From contig JBMYRB010000002.1 of NCBI GenBank assembly GCA_049601915.1, positions 124,001-188,000 of the forward strand: a DNA stretch of 64,000 bases. Reading direction: 5' to 3'. Origin of the DNA: UBA8079 sp049601915. GTDB lineage: Bacteria; Pseudomonadota; Alphaproteobacteria; UBA6615. A program made the translations under genes and the position numbers. Of the stretch, positions 26,936-36,149 are shown piece by piece (the first letter of the stretch is position 1; every line of letters begins with the position of its first letter). The notes beneath the pieces are model-generated. The model saw only the letters and a list, made by a program, of their open reading frames with translations. It was not told the DNA's origin and ran no database searches.

Positions 26936-26965
26936 TAGCTATGTGGGGCCGTGGAGGGGTGTCAA
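26936..26965 (-). promoter_or_regulatory. Candidate promoter of metXW
   Basis: On the minus strand TTGACA (26960-26965) is followed after 18 bases by the weak -10 candidate TAGCTA (26936-26941). The metX ATG is 59 bases further. No SAM-II riboswitch pattern can be recognised in the leader. Consensus matching only. Confidence 0.35.
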
Positions 26966-27034
26966 CGTTTTCTTTGCCAAATTCCCGAGGGAGCGATACA
27001 TATTTGGCCGCTAATTTCCCGGAAGAGTAAGCCA

Positions 27035-27907
27035 ATGAGCCCCGCGCCAGACGACCTAGCGGCGTTTCGCCGCGAGATCGATTCGATCGATGAGCAGTTG
27101 CATGATCTGCTGATGCGGCGTGGTGAAGTCGTGTCCGAGATCGGCCGTCGCAAGGCAGCAGACGGTCAGGTCACGTTTCGTCCGGCCCGCGAAGCCCAAC
27201 TTCTGCGCCGGTTGCTGGCGCGCCATCAGGGCGATTTGTCTCACGCCTCCATCTTTCGTCTCTGGCGCGAGATCATTGCCGCATCGATCCGAATCCAGGG
27301 GCAGCTGACTGTCGGTTATTGCCCGATCGAAGGACATGGTTCTGCACTGCGCCTTGCGAGTGGACATTTCGGTCTGGACACGTCCGCGCAGCATTTTGAA
27401 TCTGCATCTCATGTTGTCTCCGCTGTCCATCGTGGCGAGATTTCGGTTGGTCTGGTGCCGCTTCCCGAAGCGGCCTATGCGCCGGGTTGGTGGGGCGATA
27501 TTCGCGATGCGTCGGATGTGTATGTGGTCGCACGCCTGCCCTGGTTCGACGACGTGGCGGTTGCGGCCGGCGGGGCTTCCGTTGGCGCACTTGTCCTGGC
27601 CCGTGGCGTACCGGAGAAATCCGGCGATGACTGCAGCTTGTTGATGTTCACCTGCGCCAAGCCAGTGAGCAGTGCGCGGGTGGGCGATGCATGCGCGGAG
27701 ACCGGCCTTGCAGTCGCCGCCCAGGCCGTCACAGACGATCCCCACGCGGCCGATGCGCGTATACATATTGTCGAACTAAATGGCTTCATCGACGCTGACG
27801 ACGACCGCATCCAGGCCGTTGCCATGATGCTAGAGGCCTCGAATGTCCGATTGCTGGGCGCGTTTGCCCGGCCGCACGTGCCTGACGGCACAACAGGAGT
27901 AAAATAG
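27035..27907 (+). CDS. Chorismate mutase domain protein with degenerate prephenate dehydratase-like domain
   Basis: 290 aa. Residues about 5-85 are an AroQ-type chorismate mutase (DLAAFRREIDSIDEQLHDLL, then RRGEVVSEIGRRK, then the helix ending FRLWREIIAASI). From about 90 the sequence resembles the start of a prephenate dehydratase (the segment with ASHVVSAVHRGEISVGLVPLP), but no TRF catalytic motif or ACT domain follows. It probably makes prephenate for the next gene but one (tyrA). Its stop abuts the hisC GTG. Confidence 0.75.
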   Translation: MSPAPDDLAAFRREIDSIDEQLHDLLMRRGEVVSEIGRRKAADGQVTFRPAREAQLLRRLLARHQGDLSHASIFRLWREIIAASIRIQGQLTVGYCPIEGHGSALRLASGHFGLDTSAQHFESASHVVSAVHRGEISVGLVPLPEAAYAPGWWGDIRDASDVYVVARLPWFDDVAVAAGGASVGALVLARGVPEKSGDDCSLLMFTCAKPVSSARVGDACAETGLAVAAQAVTDDPHAADARIHIVELNGFIDADDDRIQAVAMMLEASNVRLLGAFARPHVPDGTTGVK

Positions 27908-28999
27908 GTGGCACCGCCAAAAGCCAAACCCGGTGTGCTCCAGATTACGCCCTACGCGGGTAGCGAGGTCGGATCAGGCGGCGCGGACCGTATTGTCATC
28001 AGCTCGAACGAAAGCGCGTTCGGGCCGTCCTGGCGTGCGATGGAGGCCTATTCTGCGTCCAGCGAGGAGATGCACCGCTATCCCGAGATCGATGCGCGGA
28101 GCCTGCGCGTGGCGCTCGCAGAGCATCATGGGCTTGAGGTCGAGCGTATCATCTGCGGCTGTGGCTCGGACCAGCTTATCGATCTGCTCGCACTGGCCTA
28201 TGCCGGGCCCGGCGATGAGACCATCTACAGCGAACATGGTTTCACCATGTACCCGATTTCCACGCGTGGTGTCGGCGCGACACCCGTGGCGGCACCCGAA
28301 ACCGATCTGACGGCCGATGTGGATGCGATCCTTGACCGGGTGAACGAACGTACCAAGATTGTGTTTCTGGCCAATCCGAACAATCCGACCGGTAGCTATC
28401 TGGGTGATGAAGCGTTGCGCCGCTTGCATGCGGGCCTGCCGGAAGATGTCCTGCTGGTCCTTGATGCAGCCTACGCCGAATATGTGACGGCTGCGGACTA
28501 TGACCCTGGCATCGCGCTGGTGCGCGAGGCATCGAATGTGGTGATGACGCGGACTTTCTCGAAGATTTATGCGCTTGCGAGCCTGCGCATCGGCTGGGCC
28601 TATGGCCCCGCCGAGATCATCGAAATTCTCGACCGCGTGCGGCCGCCGTTCAACGTGTCCACGCCTGCGATTGCGGCAGGCGTCGCCGCGCTTGACGATG
28701 TCGAACACACTGTGCGCTCGCGTGATCTCAACGCCGAGCTCTTGCCCTGGTTCACGGCAGAGGTCGAGGCGCTGGGGCTTACGGTTAATCCATCGGTGGG
28801 CAACTTCGTGATCGTCCGTTTCGATCCCGATAGCGACCGGAACGCCGAGGCGGCCTATCGGTTTCTGTTCGACTGCGGGATCGTGACTCGCCGCGTGGCC
28901 GGCTACGGCCTGCCCGACTGGGTGCGGATGTCAATTGGCACGCGCGACGAGATGCGAGACGTCCTGGAAGCGCTGCGCGCGTTTGTTGAGGGCGCATGA
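27908..28999 (+). CDS. hisC: Histidinol-phosphate / aromatic aminotransferase
   Basis: 363 aa PLP-dependent aminotransferase (fold I). ISSNESAFGPS at 31-41, NPNNPTGSY at 157-164, and Schiff-base K219 in TRTFSKIYALASLRIGWAYG. Because it sits between chorismate mutase and tyrA, it probably also transaminates prephenate or 4-hydroxyphenylpyruvate, a known dual use of HisC-like enzymes. Starts at GTG immediately after the upstream stop, with an AGGAGT ribosome site. Overlaps tyrA by 4 bases. Confidence 0.9.
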   Translation: MAPPKAKPGVLQITPYAGSEVGSGGADRIVISSNESAFGPSWRAMEAYSASSEEMHRYPEIDARSLRVALAEHHGLEVERIICGCGSDQLIDLLALAYAGPGDETIYSEHGFTMYPISTRGVGATPVAAPETDLTADVDAILDRVNERTKIVFLANPNNPTGSYLGDEALRRLHAGLPEDVLLVLDAAYAEYVTAADYDPGIALVREASNVVMTRTFSKIYALASLRIGWAYGPAEIIEILDRVRPPFNVSTPAIAAGVAALDDVEHTVRSRDLNAELLPWFTAEVEALGLTVNPSVGNFVIVRFDPDSDRNAEAAYRFLFDCGIVTRRVAGYGLPDWVRMSIGTRDEMRDVLEALRAFVEGA

Positions 29000-29964
29000 C
29001 CGATACGCAGATATTCGACCGGGTGGCCATCATCGGGATTGGTCTCATCGGCTCGTCCCTGGCCCATGCGATCCGGGCGAATAGGTTGGCGGCACATGTC
29101 GCCTGTCACGATGCCGATGCGGACGTGCGTGCGCGCGCTGAAGCTCTCGATATTGTCGACAGCATGCATGCCGATATTGGTGCGGCCGTGGACGGGGCCG
29201 ACCTGATCATCGTTGCAACACCTGTGGGTGCAGTCGGCGCCGTCGCGGCGGCGATGGCGGAGCATCTGAAACCGGGTGCAATCGTCACCGATGTGGGTTC
29301 GGTCAAGGGTTCGGTCATCGCGGCGATGACGCCCCATATTCCTGATGGCGTACATCTGGTCCCGGGTCATCCTGTTGCGGGTACGGAGCATTCCGGGCCG
29401 GAATCCGGTTTCGCCGAGCTGTTCCAGAACCGTTTCTCGATTCTAACCCCGCCGCCCAACGCTGATGCCGGCGCGGTTGATAGCCTGTCGCGGCTCTGGC
29501 AGGGAATGGGAGCGGATGTCGAGGTTATGGATGCCGAACATCACGACCGCGTGCTAGCGATCACCAGTCATCTGCCGCATCTGATTGCGTTCACCATCGT
29601 CGCCACCGCCGCCGACCTCGAGACAGAATTGGAAGCAAAGCCGCAAGACGACGAGGTGGTGACAACCCGTGAGGTGATCAAGTACTCGGCTGGCGGGTTC
29701 CGTGATTTCACGCGGATCGCGGCGTCCGATCCTGTCATGTGGCGTGACGTCTTCCTGCTTAACAAGGATGCGGTTCTCGAGATGCTCGGCCGGTTTACCG
29801 AAGATTTGACGGCCCTGCAGCGTGCGATCCGCAAGGATGATGGCGACGCCTTGTTCGAGATGTTCACCCGCACGCGCGATATTCGCCGGGGTGTCATCGA
29901 GGCGCGCCAGGCGGGGCGCTTCCAATATACCGAGAACGGCCAGTCGTCCGAGGACGACAGCTGA
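28996..29964 (+). CDS. tyrA: Prephenate/arogenate dehydrogenase family protein
   Basis: 322 aa. The NAD(P) motif is VAIIGIGLIGSSLAHAIR (11-28). VTDVGSVKGSV and LVPGHPVAGTEHSGPESG are the diagnostic TyrA substrate motifs. The C-terminal helical domain includes ITSHLPHLIAFTIV and SAGGFRDFTRIAASDPVMW. It completes tyrosine synthesis from prephenate or arogenate. Translationally coupled to hisC (ATGA). Known in some species as tyrC; cofactor and substrate preference cannot be read here. Confidence 0.93.
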   Translation: MTDTQIFDRVAIIGIGLIGSSLAHAIRANRLAAHVACHDADADVRARAEALDIVDSMHADIGAAVDGADLIIVATPVGAVGAVAAAMAEHLKPGAIVTDVGSVKGSVIAAMTPHIPDGVHLVPGHPVAGTEHSGPESGFAELFQNRFSILTPPPNADAGAVDSLSRLWQGMGADVEVMDAEHHDRVLAITSHLPHLIAFTIVATAADLETELEAKPQDDEVVTTREVIKYSAGGFRDFTRIAASDPVMWRDVFLLNKDAVLEMLGRFTEDLTALQRAIRKDDGDALFEMFTRTRDIRRGVIEARQAGRFQYTENGQSSEDDS

Positions 29965-29965
29965 T

Positions 29966-31039
29966 CTAGTGCCAGTGAACGGTTGGCAAGCGCAGTAGCG
30001 GGATCGGGCCGATCGAGAGCTGCCGGTCCTGAATTGAAACCGGAACCCGGGCCTGTGGCGCTCCGCCATTTGCGGGTGCGCGGGTCAGCACCGCCAACGC
30101 GATCCGCGCAATCGTGGCCTGTTGCGGGCGCATCTGTCCGGTTTTCTCCAGCAGACTAACCACCCGGTCCAGGCCTGCGATTTGGGCCGTGAAAGCGCCG
30201 ATCGGCTGCAAGGCGTCATCGACAGCGAGTGCACCTTCACCGGTGATCTGTAGCGGGCCCCAGGCCAACGAAAAATCCGTGAGCTCGAGGGTTCCACCCG
30301 CGTCGCGCCAGCGTGCCAGGACATCGGGTGACAAATCAGTCGGGTTAAGCAGACCGCGGACAGAGAATTGTCCTGCCAGTTGATCGAGATTGCGGCCGAG
30401 CGTATCTACGAGGTTTGGATCAAGTTCGGCCGAGGCCAGAGATACGCCCGACAAGGAAAATGTCAGGGATTGGCCGATGGAATCTGGATGAATTTCGTCT
30501 GTGGAGCCGTCGCCGTGGGCGCCCTTTTGGGACCATTCGAACGCGGCGCGCTCGAGGGTCGTTGTTGGATTGTCATCAATCTTTAGGTCAAGGCCGGTCG
30601 CCAGCCCGCGTAGACCCGTTGCCTGACCGTTACCATCGAAATCCAATCGGCCGCGAAACCCTTGAGTGAGGGCGGACATCGATCTTTCCGTATCGTCGGC
30701 GCGCAGCGTGAAATCATGTGCGCCCGGGGCCCGGAATGATACCGTTCGACCGCCATCCTTGAAGAAACCCAGAGTCGCGTCTGCACCCGCCCAGCTGATA
30801 CTACCGTCCGGGCCGGACCAGGTGCCGCGGGGTTGTGCGATATGGGTGTTTAGCCGGTTCGGATAGCCCGAGACTCGCACCCCGTCCCAGGAAATGCGGA
30901 CCGGCGTACCGTTTTGCTGGGCCGCGAATTCCTGCATCCCGATCTGGATTTCCAGCGCGAACCAGAACCATCCAAGAGTCCAGATGGACACCAGCAGGGT
31001 GATCACACCGACGGGAATCAAATACTTTCGCTGGATCAT
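29966..31039 (-). CDS. DUF2125 family protein, membrane-anchored
   Basis: 357 aa. An N-terminal membrane anchor (about 5-25, YLIPVGVITLLVSIWTLGWF) precedes a periplasmic, beta-rich body with an early WDGVRVSGYPNRL segment, typical of alphaproteobacterial DUF2125. AsmA-like lipid-handling proteins share this architecture, so an envelope role is plausible. Function unknown. Its stop is 2 bases from the tyrA stop (convergent), with no visible terminator between them. Confidence 0.82.
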   Translation of the reverse strand: MIQRKYLIPVGVITLLVSIWTLGWFWFALEIQIGMQEFAAQQNGTPVRISWDGVRVSGYPNRLNTHIAQPRGTWSGPDGSISWAGADATLGFFKDGGRTVSFRAPGAHDFTLRADDTERSMSALTQGFRGRLDFDGNGQATGLRGLATGLDLKIDDNPTTTLERAAFEWSQKGAHGDGSTDEIHPDSIGQSLTFSLSGVSLASAELDPNLVDTLGRNLDQLAGQFSVRGLLNPTDLSPDVLARWRDAGGTLELTDFSLAWGPLQITGEGALAVDDALQPIGAFTAQIAGLDRVVSLLEKTGQMRPQQATIARIALAVLTRAPANGGAPQARVPVSIQDRQLSIGPIPLLRLPTVHWH

Positions 31040-31124
31040 ATGCAGCCAGTTGCCTAAGAAGCTTGCCGATCAACCTAGTCGGGGTTCGCAGCGGCGTCGA
31101 GATGCGCCGCGTGTTTTCATACCC

Positions 31125-31802
31125 ATGACCAGCAACGGAACCTATCCTGACGCCATGACGATGTTGAAACAACAGCCCGATCTCACACATCTAACCGATC
31201 AGTATGAGCTGACCGAAGATGAATTGGATTGGACGTTGCGGGCGGTCATGGAATCCCATCCGCTGGGCGAGGATTTGTGGATCTTCGGCTACGGCTCCTT
31301 GATGTGGCGCCCGGATTTCCCGTTCGTCGACCGGGCGCGCGCGCAGGTGCACGGCTATCACCGGTCTTTCTGCGTCTATTCCCACGTCTATCGCGGTACC
31401 CGAGAACAGCCTGGTCTGGTGCTGGGGCTCGACAATGGCGGCAGCTGTACCGGCGTGGCCTATCGGGTCGCGGCTGCAGAGGCGGAGGGCGCCGTCGAGT
31501 ATCTTATTCGCCGTGAAATGGTGACGCGGGTCTACATGCCGCGCTGGGTGACGGCCCGGATCGGCAGCAAGACGGTCAGGGCCCACACCTACACCGCGGC
31601 GCATAATCATGTTCAATATGCCGGGCGATTGTCCGAGGACAAGGCGCTGCAGCTGATATTGCAGGGGCATGGCCGAAGCGGGCCGAACACGGAATATCTG
31701 AGCAAAACGGTGAGCCATCTCGACGAACTTGGGATTGCCGATCGTCCCCTGCGTCGTCTGCATAAGCGGGCGGCCCGTCACACGCCCGCCGGATCGGTAT
31801 AA
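31125..31802 (+). CDS. Gamma-glutamylcyclotransferase, ChaC type
   Basis: 225 aa. The substrate loop is WIFGYGSLMWRP and the likely catalytic Glu is in EYLIRREMVTRVY. ChaC enzymes cleave glutathione to 5-oxoproline and Cys-Gly. The ATG at 31125 was chosen; another at 31155 (MTMLKQQ) is almost as good. Upstream in-frame sequence runs antisense to the DUF2125 gene and is not coding. Stands alone; divergent from DUF2125. Confidence 0.87.
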   Translation: MTSNGTYPDAMTMLKQQPDLTHLTDQYELTEDELDWTLRAVMESHPLGEDLWIFGYGSLMWRPDFPFVDRARAQVHGYHRSFCVYSHVYRGTREQPGLVLGLDNGGSCTGVAYRVAAAEAEGAVEYLIRREMVTRVYMPRWVTARIGSKTVRAHTYTAAHNHVQYAGRLSEDKALQLILQGHGRSGPNTEYLSKTVSHLDELGIADRPLRRLHKRAARHTPAGSV

Positions 31803-32143
31803 CTCGTATTTGCTAATATCCGAACCATTGCAATTGGTTCTGCCGCACACGGCAAACCCGGCGATGGTTTATCCACAGAACGTTATTTGCGCCGGGCCAG
31901 ATGCCCCTGACGGGCGGCGAGAGGTTGTGCGCCAGCATTCCGCGATGCTGCCAAAGCGGAAATGACGGTTTTCGCCAGGATTTTGCATTAGGCCGAAAGG
32001 GAAAGTGAGCGCGCTATTGCGGCAGGCGTGAAAGATAACTGAAATAAACATAGAATATTGATGCAACAATGCTCGGCGGTTCTCGCAAAGCGTAATTATT
32101 ACTCGCCCCCAATTACCCGTTCGCTTGGCGGCCTGGCGGATTG
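31803..32143. other. Convergent intergenic gap with DnaA-box-like sites
   Basis: A 341-base gap between the convergent chaC and plsC genes. It contains a perfect DnaA-box consensus TTATCCACA at 31869-31877, and a second at 32160-32168 just inside the plsC end, next to TCTTCCACA at 32149-32157. Between them runs a locally AT-rich segment (about 32035-32115, with AATAAACATAGAATATTG and TAATTATTACT). No gene or terminator is evident. It could be a DnaA-binding locus or replication origin; see findings. Confidence 0.35.
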
Positions 32144-32902
32144 TCAATCTTCCACAACTTTATCCACAGCCTGTCTGCCGCTCGGCGGGGCGGTTGTCAC
32201 GTTGGTTTCCTGGTACAAACGCTCCGAGGCATCTTCTATCGCTGTTTCAAGCGTTTCGATGAATTCGCGCCGCAGGATATCGTCGGGCAAGGGGGGTAGA
32301 AACTCGATCGTGATGATCCCGGGGCGCAGCTTTAGTGATCGTCGGGGCCAAAATACGCCGGAGTTCAGGGCGACAGGGACAACGGGAACATCGAGGGCGC
32401 CGTGGAGGGCAGATATGCCGGCGTGATAGGGCTGTTTCACGCCCGGAGCGACCCGGGTTCCTTCTGGATAGATGACGATCGGGCGCCCGTCGGAGAGTGC
32501 CGCGCGCGCGGCTTTGACCATGCCGCGCAAGGCGGACATGCCCCCGGCCCGGTCGATGGCGATCTGGCGTGTACGGATGAGGCACCAGCCGAACAGCGGA
32601 ATCCAGGTGAGCTCGCGCTTCAGCACAATGGCCGCGTCACGGACGATCAGATTGATTGCCAGGGTATCCCAGGCTGATTGATGTTTGACGGCGAACAGCG
32701 CCGGCCCGGCAGGGATGTGTTCGCGTCCGACTACCCGATGCGACAAACCTACGGTATTCCTCAACAGACAGAGCACAACGCGGATCCAGAAACGGCTATA
32801 GGCCATAAGCGGTCGCGGCGGGCCGAGTAGAAGCGGCAAGACAAGAAGGCCTGCAATGACGGTCCATCCATAGAAAAGGATGGTGAACAGAACCGCGCGC
32901 AT
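32144..32902 (-). CDS. plsC: 1-acyl-sn-glycerol-3-phosphate acyltransferase (PlsC family)
   Basis: 252 aa inner-membrane enzyme that makes phosphatidic acid. The N-terminus is hydrophobic (about 5-28). Catalytic HX4D motif is H74-D79 in VKHQSAWDTLA; the acyl-acceptor motif is YPEGTR (near 150). The ATG at 32902 starts the hydrophobic anchor; the frame is open upstream, but those residues are antisense to ydcF. Probably in one unit with ydcF, 5 bases away. Confidence 0.9.
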   Translation of the reverse strand: MRAVLFTILFYGWTVIAGLLVLPLLLGPPRPLMAYSRFWIRVVLCLLRNTVGLSHRVVGREHIPAGPALFAVKHQSAWDTLAINLIVRDAAIVLKRELTWIPLFGWCLIRTRQIAIDRAGGMSALRGMVKAARAALSDGRPIVIYPEGTRVAPGVKQPYHAGISALHGALDVPVVPVALNSGVFWPRRSLKLRPGIITIEFLPPLPDDILRREFIETLETAIEDASERLYQETNVTTAPPSGRQAVDKVVED

Positions 32903-32907
32903 CTCGG

Positions 32908-33525
32908 TTATCTCCGGTTCCAGAACCGGGCCACGAACACACGCGCGCGCGCGGCCATGTATTTGTTGTACTCCCCGGCCAGCAGGGCCGCCGTGCCGGG
33001 CCAGAGCCACCAACGCGACAGGCGGACATTCTCCGATTTGACCGGATCGGGCACGATCGTCATGTCGGGCAGGCGCGAATGAAATTCCAGCAGGCTGCGC
33101 GGCATGTGAAAGTCGGCCGTGACGAGGCGCAGGCTGGTGATGTCGTTGGCGGCCACCCAACCGGCCGTCTCGACCGCATTCTCGCGGGTGTTGCGGGCCG
33201 CCCGGCCCAGGGTGACGCAGCAATCCAGAATGGTCGATTCCAGCCGCGCGGTCGGGATCACATCGCGCGGCGCGACGGTCGGTGCGACACCGGAGATCAA
33301 CATTTTCTGTGCCGCCGCGCGTGCCAGTAACGCAGTACCCAGTTCGACCCGGCCGCGGCCCCCGGTCAGCACGACAATGGCATCGGTACGAATGTCACTG
33401 CTTGTGTCTCCGGCCACTGCCGGGATGCGGTCTACGAATACGAACAGGCCGATGGTCCAGGCGACAGCCAGCAATCCCGCCGGGATGAGAATCCGGCGCC
33501 AGCGACGCTTGGGCTTGCGGGCCAT
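32908..33525 (-). CDS. YdcF-like DUF218 membrane protein
   Basis: 205 aa. A basic N-terminus (MARKPKRRWRR) precedes a membrane anchor (about 13-30), then a periplasmic DUF218 domain with DAIVVLTGGRGRVELG, TRENAVETA and VTADFHMPRSLLEF. Such proteins are linked to envelope glycan metabolism, but this one's reaction is unknown. The ATG overlaps the ftsX stop by one base (TAATG), so it is translated with ftsEX. Confidence 0.87.
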   Translation of the reverse strand: MARKPKRRWRRILIPAGLLAVAWTIGLFVFVDRIPAVAGDTSSDIRTDAIVVLTGGRGRVELGTALLARAAAQKMLISGVAPTVAPRDVIPTARLESTILDCCVTLGRAARNTRENAVETAGWVAANDITSLRLVTADFHMPRSLLEFHSRLPDMTIVPDPVKSENVRLSRWWLWPGTAALLAGEYNKYMAARARVFVARFWNRR

Positions 33526-34400
33526 TAGGGCATTCGCGCGAGTGCGCGCAGGACGGTCAGCCGCGCCGTGAGCATGGCAATAGCGACAGCGCCTGCGGGG
33601 ACGATCAGGAGCGCGATCCATTCGGCAATCGCCAGAGTAACGGGCGGCAGGAAGGCAGCATCAATGCCGTGCCCCACCCAGGCGAAGATCAGCAGAACGA
33701 TCGCCGCCGCCGCCGCCCCGGCAATGCCGCCGCGAAGCGAGAGCTTCATCGCCTGTATTTGGAACTGACCCGCGATGTAGCTGTCCTGAGCGCCCATTTG
33801 ATGCAGTAACTCGATAATGGCGGCATGGACGGCCAGCCCGCTGCGGGTCGTGAATATCACCGCGACGATGGCGGCCGACGCAATGAGTGCGAGGATGACA
33901 AAGGCGAGAATTTCAACGGTCCGGCCCAAATTTATCAGGGCGGATAGCCACACCCGATGGTCATCTACGGTCGTGCCGGAGACCGACTGGGACAAACGTG
34001 CGGCCAGCAGATTGGGGTCAAGGTGGGCATCGGCGGCCAATTCGACATCGATCAGCGCAGGGACGGGCAGACCCGAATTTACCACCTCCTCGCCGAGCCA
34101 GGGAACCAGGAGAGCACGTGCTTCGCTGGTCGGTACCGGTCGGACGGCCGTGATGCCGGGTGTGGCGCGAAGCATTTCGACCAGGGTTTCGGTGACCTTG
34201 TCGGTGACAGAATCCTGTGGGATCTGGACGGTCATTCGACCGGTCAACTTGTTGTCCCAACTGTCGATGGTATCGGAGATCACCAACGCACCGGCGAACA
34301 TCAAGGCCCCGAGGAACACCATGAGGGCGACGATCCAGGGCAGAAACCGGGTGGATTGGTCGCGCTCGAATGGCAAATCGATGCGGCGTCTCAACATCAT
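33525..34400 (-). CDS. ftsX: Cell division protein FtsX
   Basis: 291 aa integral membrane partner of FtsE. N-terminal segment at about 20-45, a periplasmic loop to about 160, then three more segments (about 165-190, 215-240, 260-285). This matches the four-segment FtsX plan. It transmits ATP hydrolysis to periplasmic amidase activation. Overlaps ftsE by 4 bases and ydcF by one. Divergent primary sequence is normal for alphaproteobacterial FtsX; the ftsE neighbour decides the call. Confidence 0.9.
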   Translation of the reverse strand: MMLRRRIDLPFERDQSTRFLPWIVALMVFLGALMFAGALVISDTIDSWDNKLTGRMTVQIPQDSVTDKVTETLVEMLRATPGITAVRPVPTSEARALLVPWLGEEVVNSGLPVPALIDVELAADAHLDPNLLAARLSQSVSGTTVDDHRVWLSALINLGRTVEILAFVILALIASAAIVAVIFTTRSGLAVHAAIIELLHQMGAQDSYIAGQFQIQAMKLSLRGGIAGAAAAAIVLLIFAWVGHGIDAAFLPPVTLAIAEWIALLIVPAGAVAIAMLTARLTVLRALARMP

Positions 34401-35107
34401 ATGGCTTTTGTCGTTGCCGTCGAGGCGGGCGCTGCAGAAGGAGAAAGGTTGCGGCGGACGATGAGCTCGCCGTCGTCAAGCTGTAGTACCGGGTGACCGA
34501 ATTCCTCAAGCAACGCCTGGTTATGTGTTGCGATGACGATGGTCGTCCCCGCCTTGTTGAGTTCCTCGAACAAATGCATGAGACGTACCGCGATATGGTC
34601 GTCTACATTGCCGGTGGGTTCGTCGGCCAGCAACAATTGCGGCCGGTTGATGACAGCGCGTGCGATGGCGACGCGCTGTTGCTGGCCGCCGGATAAAGTT
34701 GACGGACGCGCATCGAGACGATCGCCGAGGCCTACCCAGCTCAGCAACTCGCGCACATGGATGTCGATTTCGGTGTGCTGGGCGCCATTCACACGCAGCG
34801 GCAACGCGACATTCTCAACCGCTGTGAGATGATCGATGAGCCTGAAATCCTGAAAAACCACGCCGACCCGGCGGCGCAATGCCGGCAGGTCGTCACGCGG
34901 GGTCACGGATATGTCCTTGTCGAAAAGATGCACCAGACCCCGCGTCGGGCGAAGCGCGAGATACATCAGTTTCAACAATGTGGTTTTGCCGGCCCCGCTG
35001 GCCCCGGTCAGGAAGTGAAAGGACCCCGGCGCCAGCGAGAAGCTGATATCGCGCAGAATCTCCGGCCCGATGCCGTATCGCATTCCGACATTTTCGAAGC
35101 GCAACAC
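34397..35107 (-). CDS. ftsE: Cell division ATP-binding protein FtsE
   Basis: 236 aa ABC ATPase. Walker A TGASGAGKTTLLK, Q-loop VFQDFRLIDHLT, signature LSGGQQQRVAIAR, Walker B LLLADEPTGNVD and switch His in IATHNQ are all present. Start is GTG at 35107 (VLRFENVGMRYG), preceded by CTGGAGG about 8 bases upstream; no ATG gives a sensible start, as the one far upstream adds about 56 non-family residues. Coupled to ftsX. Confidence 0.93.
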   Translation of the reverse strand: MLRFENVGMRYGIGPEILRDISFSLAPGSFHFLTGASGAGKTTLLKLMYLALRPTRGLVHLFDKDISVTPRDDLPALRRRVGVVFQDFRLIDHLTAVENVALPLRVNGAQHTEIDIHVRELLSWVGLGDRLDARPSTLSGGQQQRVAIARAVINRPQLLLADEPTGNVDDHIAVRLMHLFEELNKAGTTIVIATHNQALLEEFGHPVLQLDDGELIVRRNLSPSAAPASTATTKAI

Positions 35108-35343
35108 GAATACGCGCCTCCAGTTAGGACGGGGGAGACCGGGAAATACGAAGATTTCGACTCGGCCCTGTTCTCCGATCACGTTGGCATGATGCAAACC
35201 GGGGGTAAAGCCATTGGCGGACGCGCCATGTTTGCGTCTCTTTAATATGCGTCCCGCGCAAATTCCGATTCGCAATCCGACGCCGCGAATGGTTTATACT
35301 TGGTCTTCAGAATTGATTTACCTGCGACGGCGATAACCTGACC

Positions 35344-36006
35344 ATGATCCTGAGTTGCCCCGACTGCCACACGCGGTTTGCGATCGACGCGGCGCATCTT
35401 GCGCCCGACGGACGACGCGTGAAATGCGGTAAGTGCGCCCATGTCTGGTATGAATCGATGCCGGAAGCGGAAACCGATCCGCCGATTCCCATCGAAGTCA
35501 CGCCCTATGATCCCGACGAGGACGCGGGCAATAGTCGGCGCAACGTGCCGGCACTTCGCCAGTTAAGGCCCGGCCGGGGCGCGCGCACCGCGTGGGCCGT
35601 GTCGGCGGTATTGCTGGTGGCGATCCTGGCAGTGTTGTGGTTTGGCCGCGGGCCGATCGCGGTCGCGATCCCGCAGGCCGAGGCGATTTACGCGAGCGTC
35701 GGCATCGATGCCTTCCCGCCGCTCGGTGAAGGGCTCGAAGTCGAATTCAACGTGTCGGCCGAGGATGGGACGCTGGCGCTGAAAGGCGAGGTGATCAACG
35801 TCTCGAATGGTGCGCGCGATATTCCCGTGCTCTTTGTCCTGATTTCGGATGGCGATAAGAACATCCTCAAATCTTGGTCATTCAACGTCGACACAGCGCG
35901 TCTTAGCCCCGGTGAGCGGGCGTCGTTTACCTCGCAAACGGAAGAAATCCCGGCCAACGCGGCAAACGTTAGCGTTTTGTTTACGAATCCCGACGAGAAT
36001 CCGTAA
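35344..36006 (+). CDS. Zinc-ribbon (MJ0042-type) and DUF3426-like membrane protein
   Basis: 220 aa. The N-terminal zinc ribbon has two CxxC pairs (C5/C8 in SCPDCHTRF and KCGKCAHVW). A membrane segment (about 80-100, TAWAVSAVLLVAILAVLWFG) follows and then a C-terminal domain with SWSFNVDTARLSPGERASF, matching the DUF3426 plan. This is common upstream of envelope or division genes in alphaproteobacteria. Function is not established. Divergent from ftsE with a 236-base gap that may hold both promoters; a -10-like TATACT sits at 35295-35300. Confidence 0.83.
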   Translation: MILSCPDCHTRFAIDAAHLAPDGRRVKCGKCAHVWYESMPEAETDPPIPIEVTPYDPDEDAGNSRRNVPALRQLRPGRGARTAWAVSAVLLVAILAVLWFGRGPIAVAIPQAEAIYASVGIDAFPPLGEGLEVEFNVSAEDGTLALKGEVINVSNGARDIPVLFVLISDGDKNILKSWSFNVDTARLSPGERASFTSQTEEIPANAANVSVLFTNPDENP

Positions 36007-36149
36007 CACGTGATCGTCACTCCCTCTGCTGCTGCGGAGTCTGCCCTGGTGAAAGACGGTCCGATCCCTTGCCGTTGGCGACGACAGGCGAGAATTGGGA
36101 GGACATCGCGAGCAACAAGTTGCTCGCGAGGATTAGGGGTGGAGACGAA

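Noticed and set aside
26881..27000. SAM-II riboswitch upstream of metX
   Set aside because: The leader does not show the conserved SAM-II core or pseudoknot; only a promoter-like pair remains.
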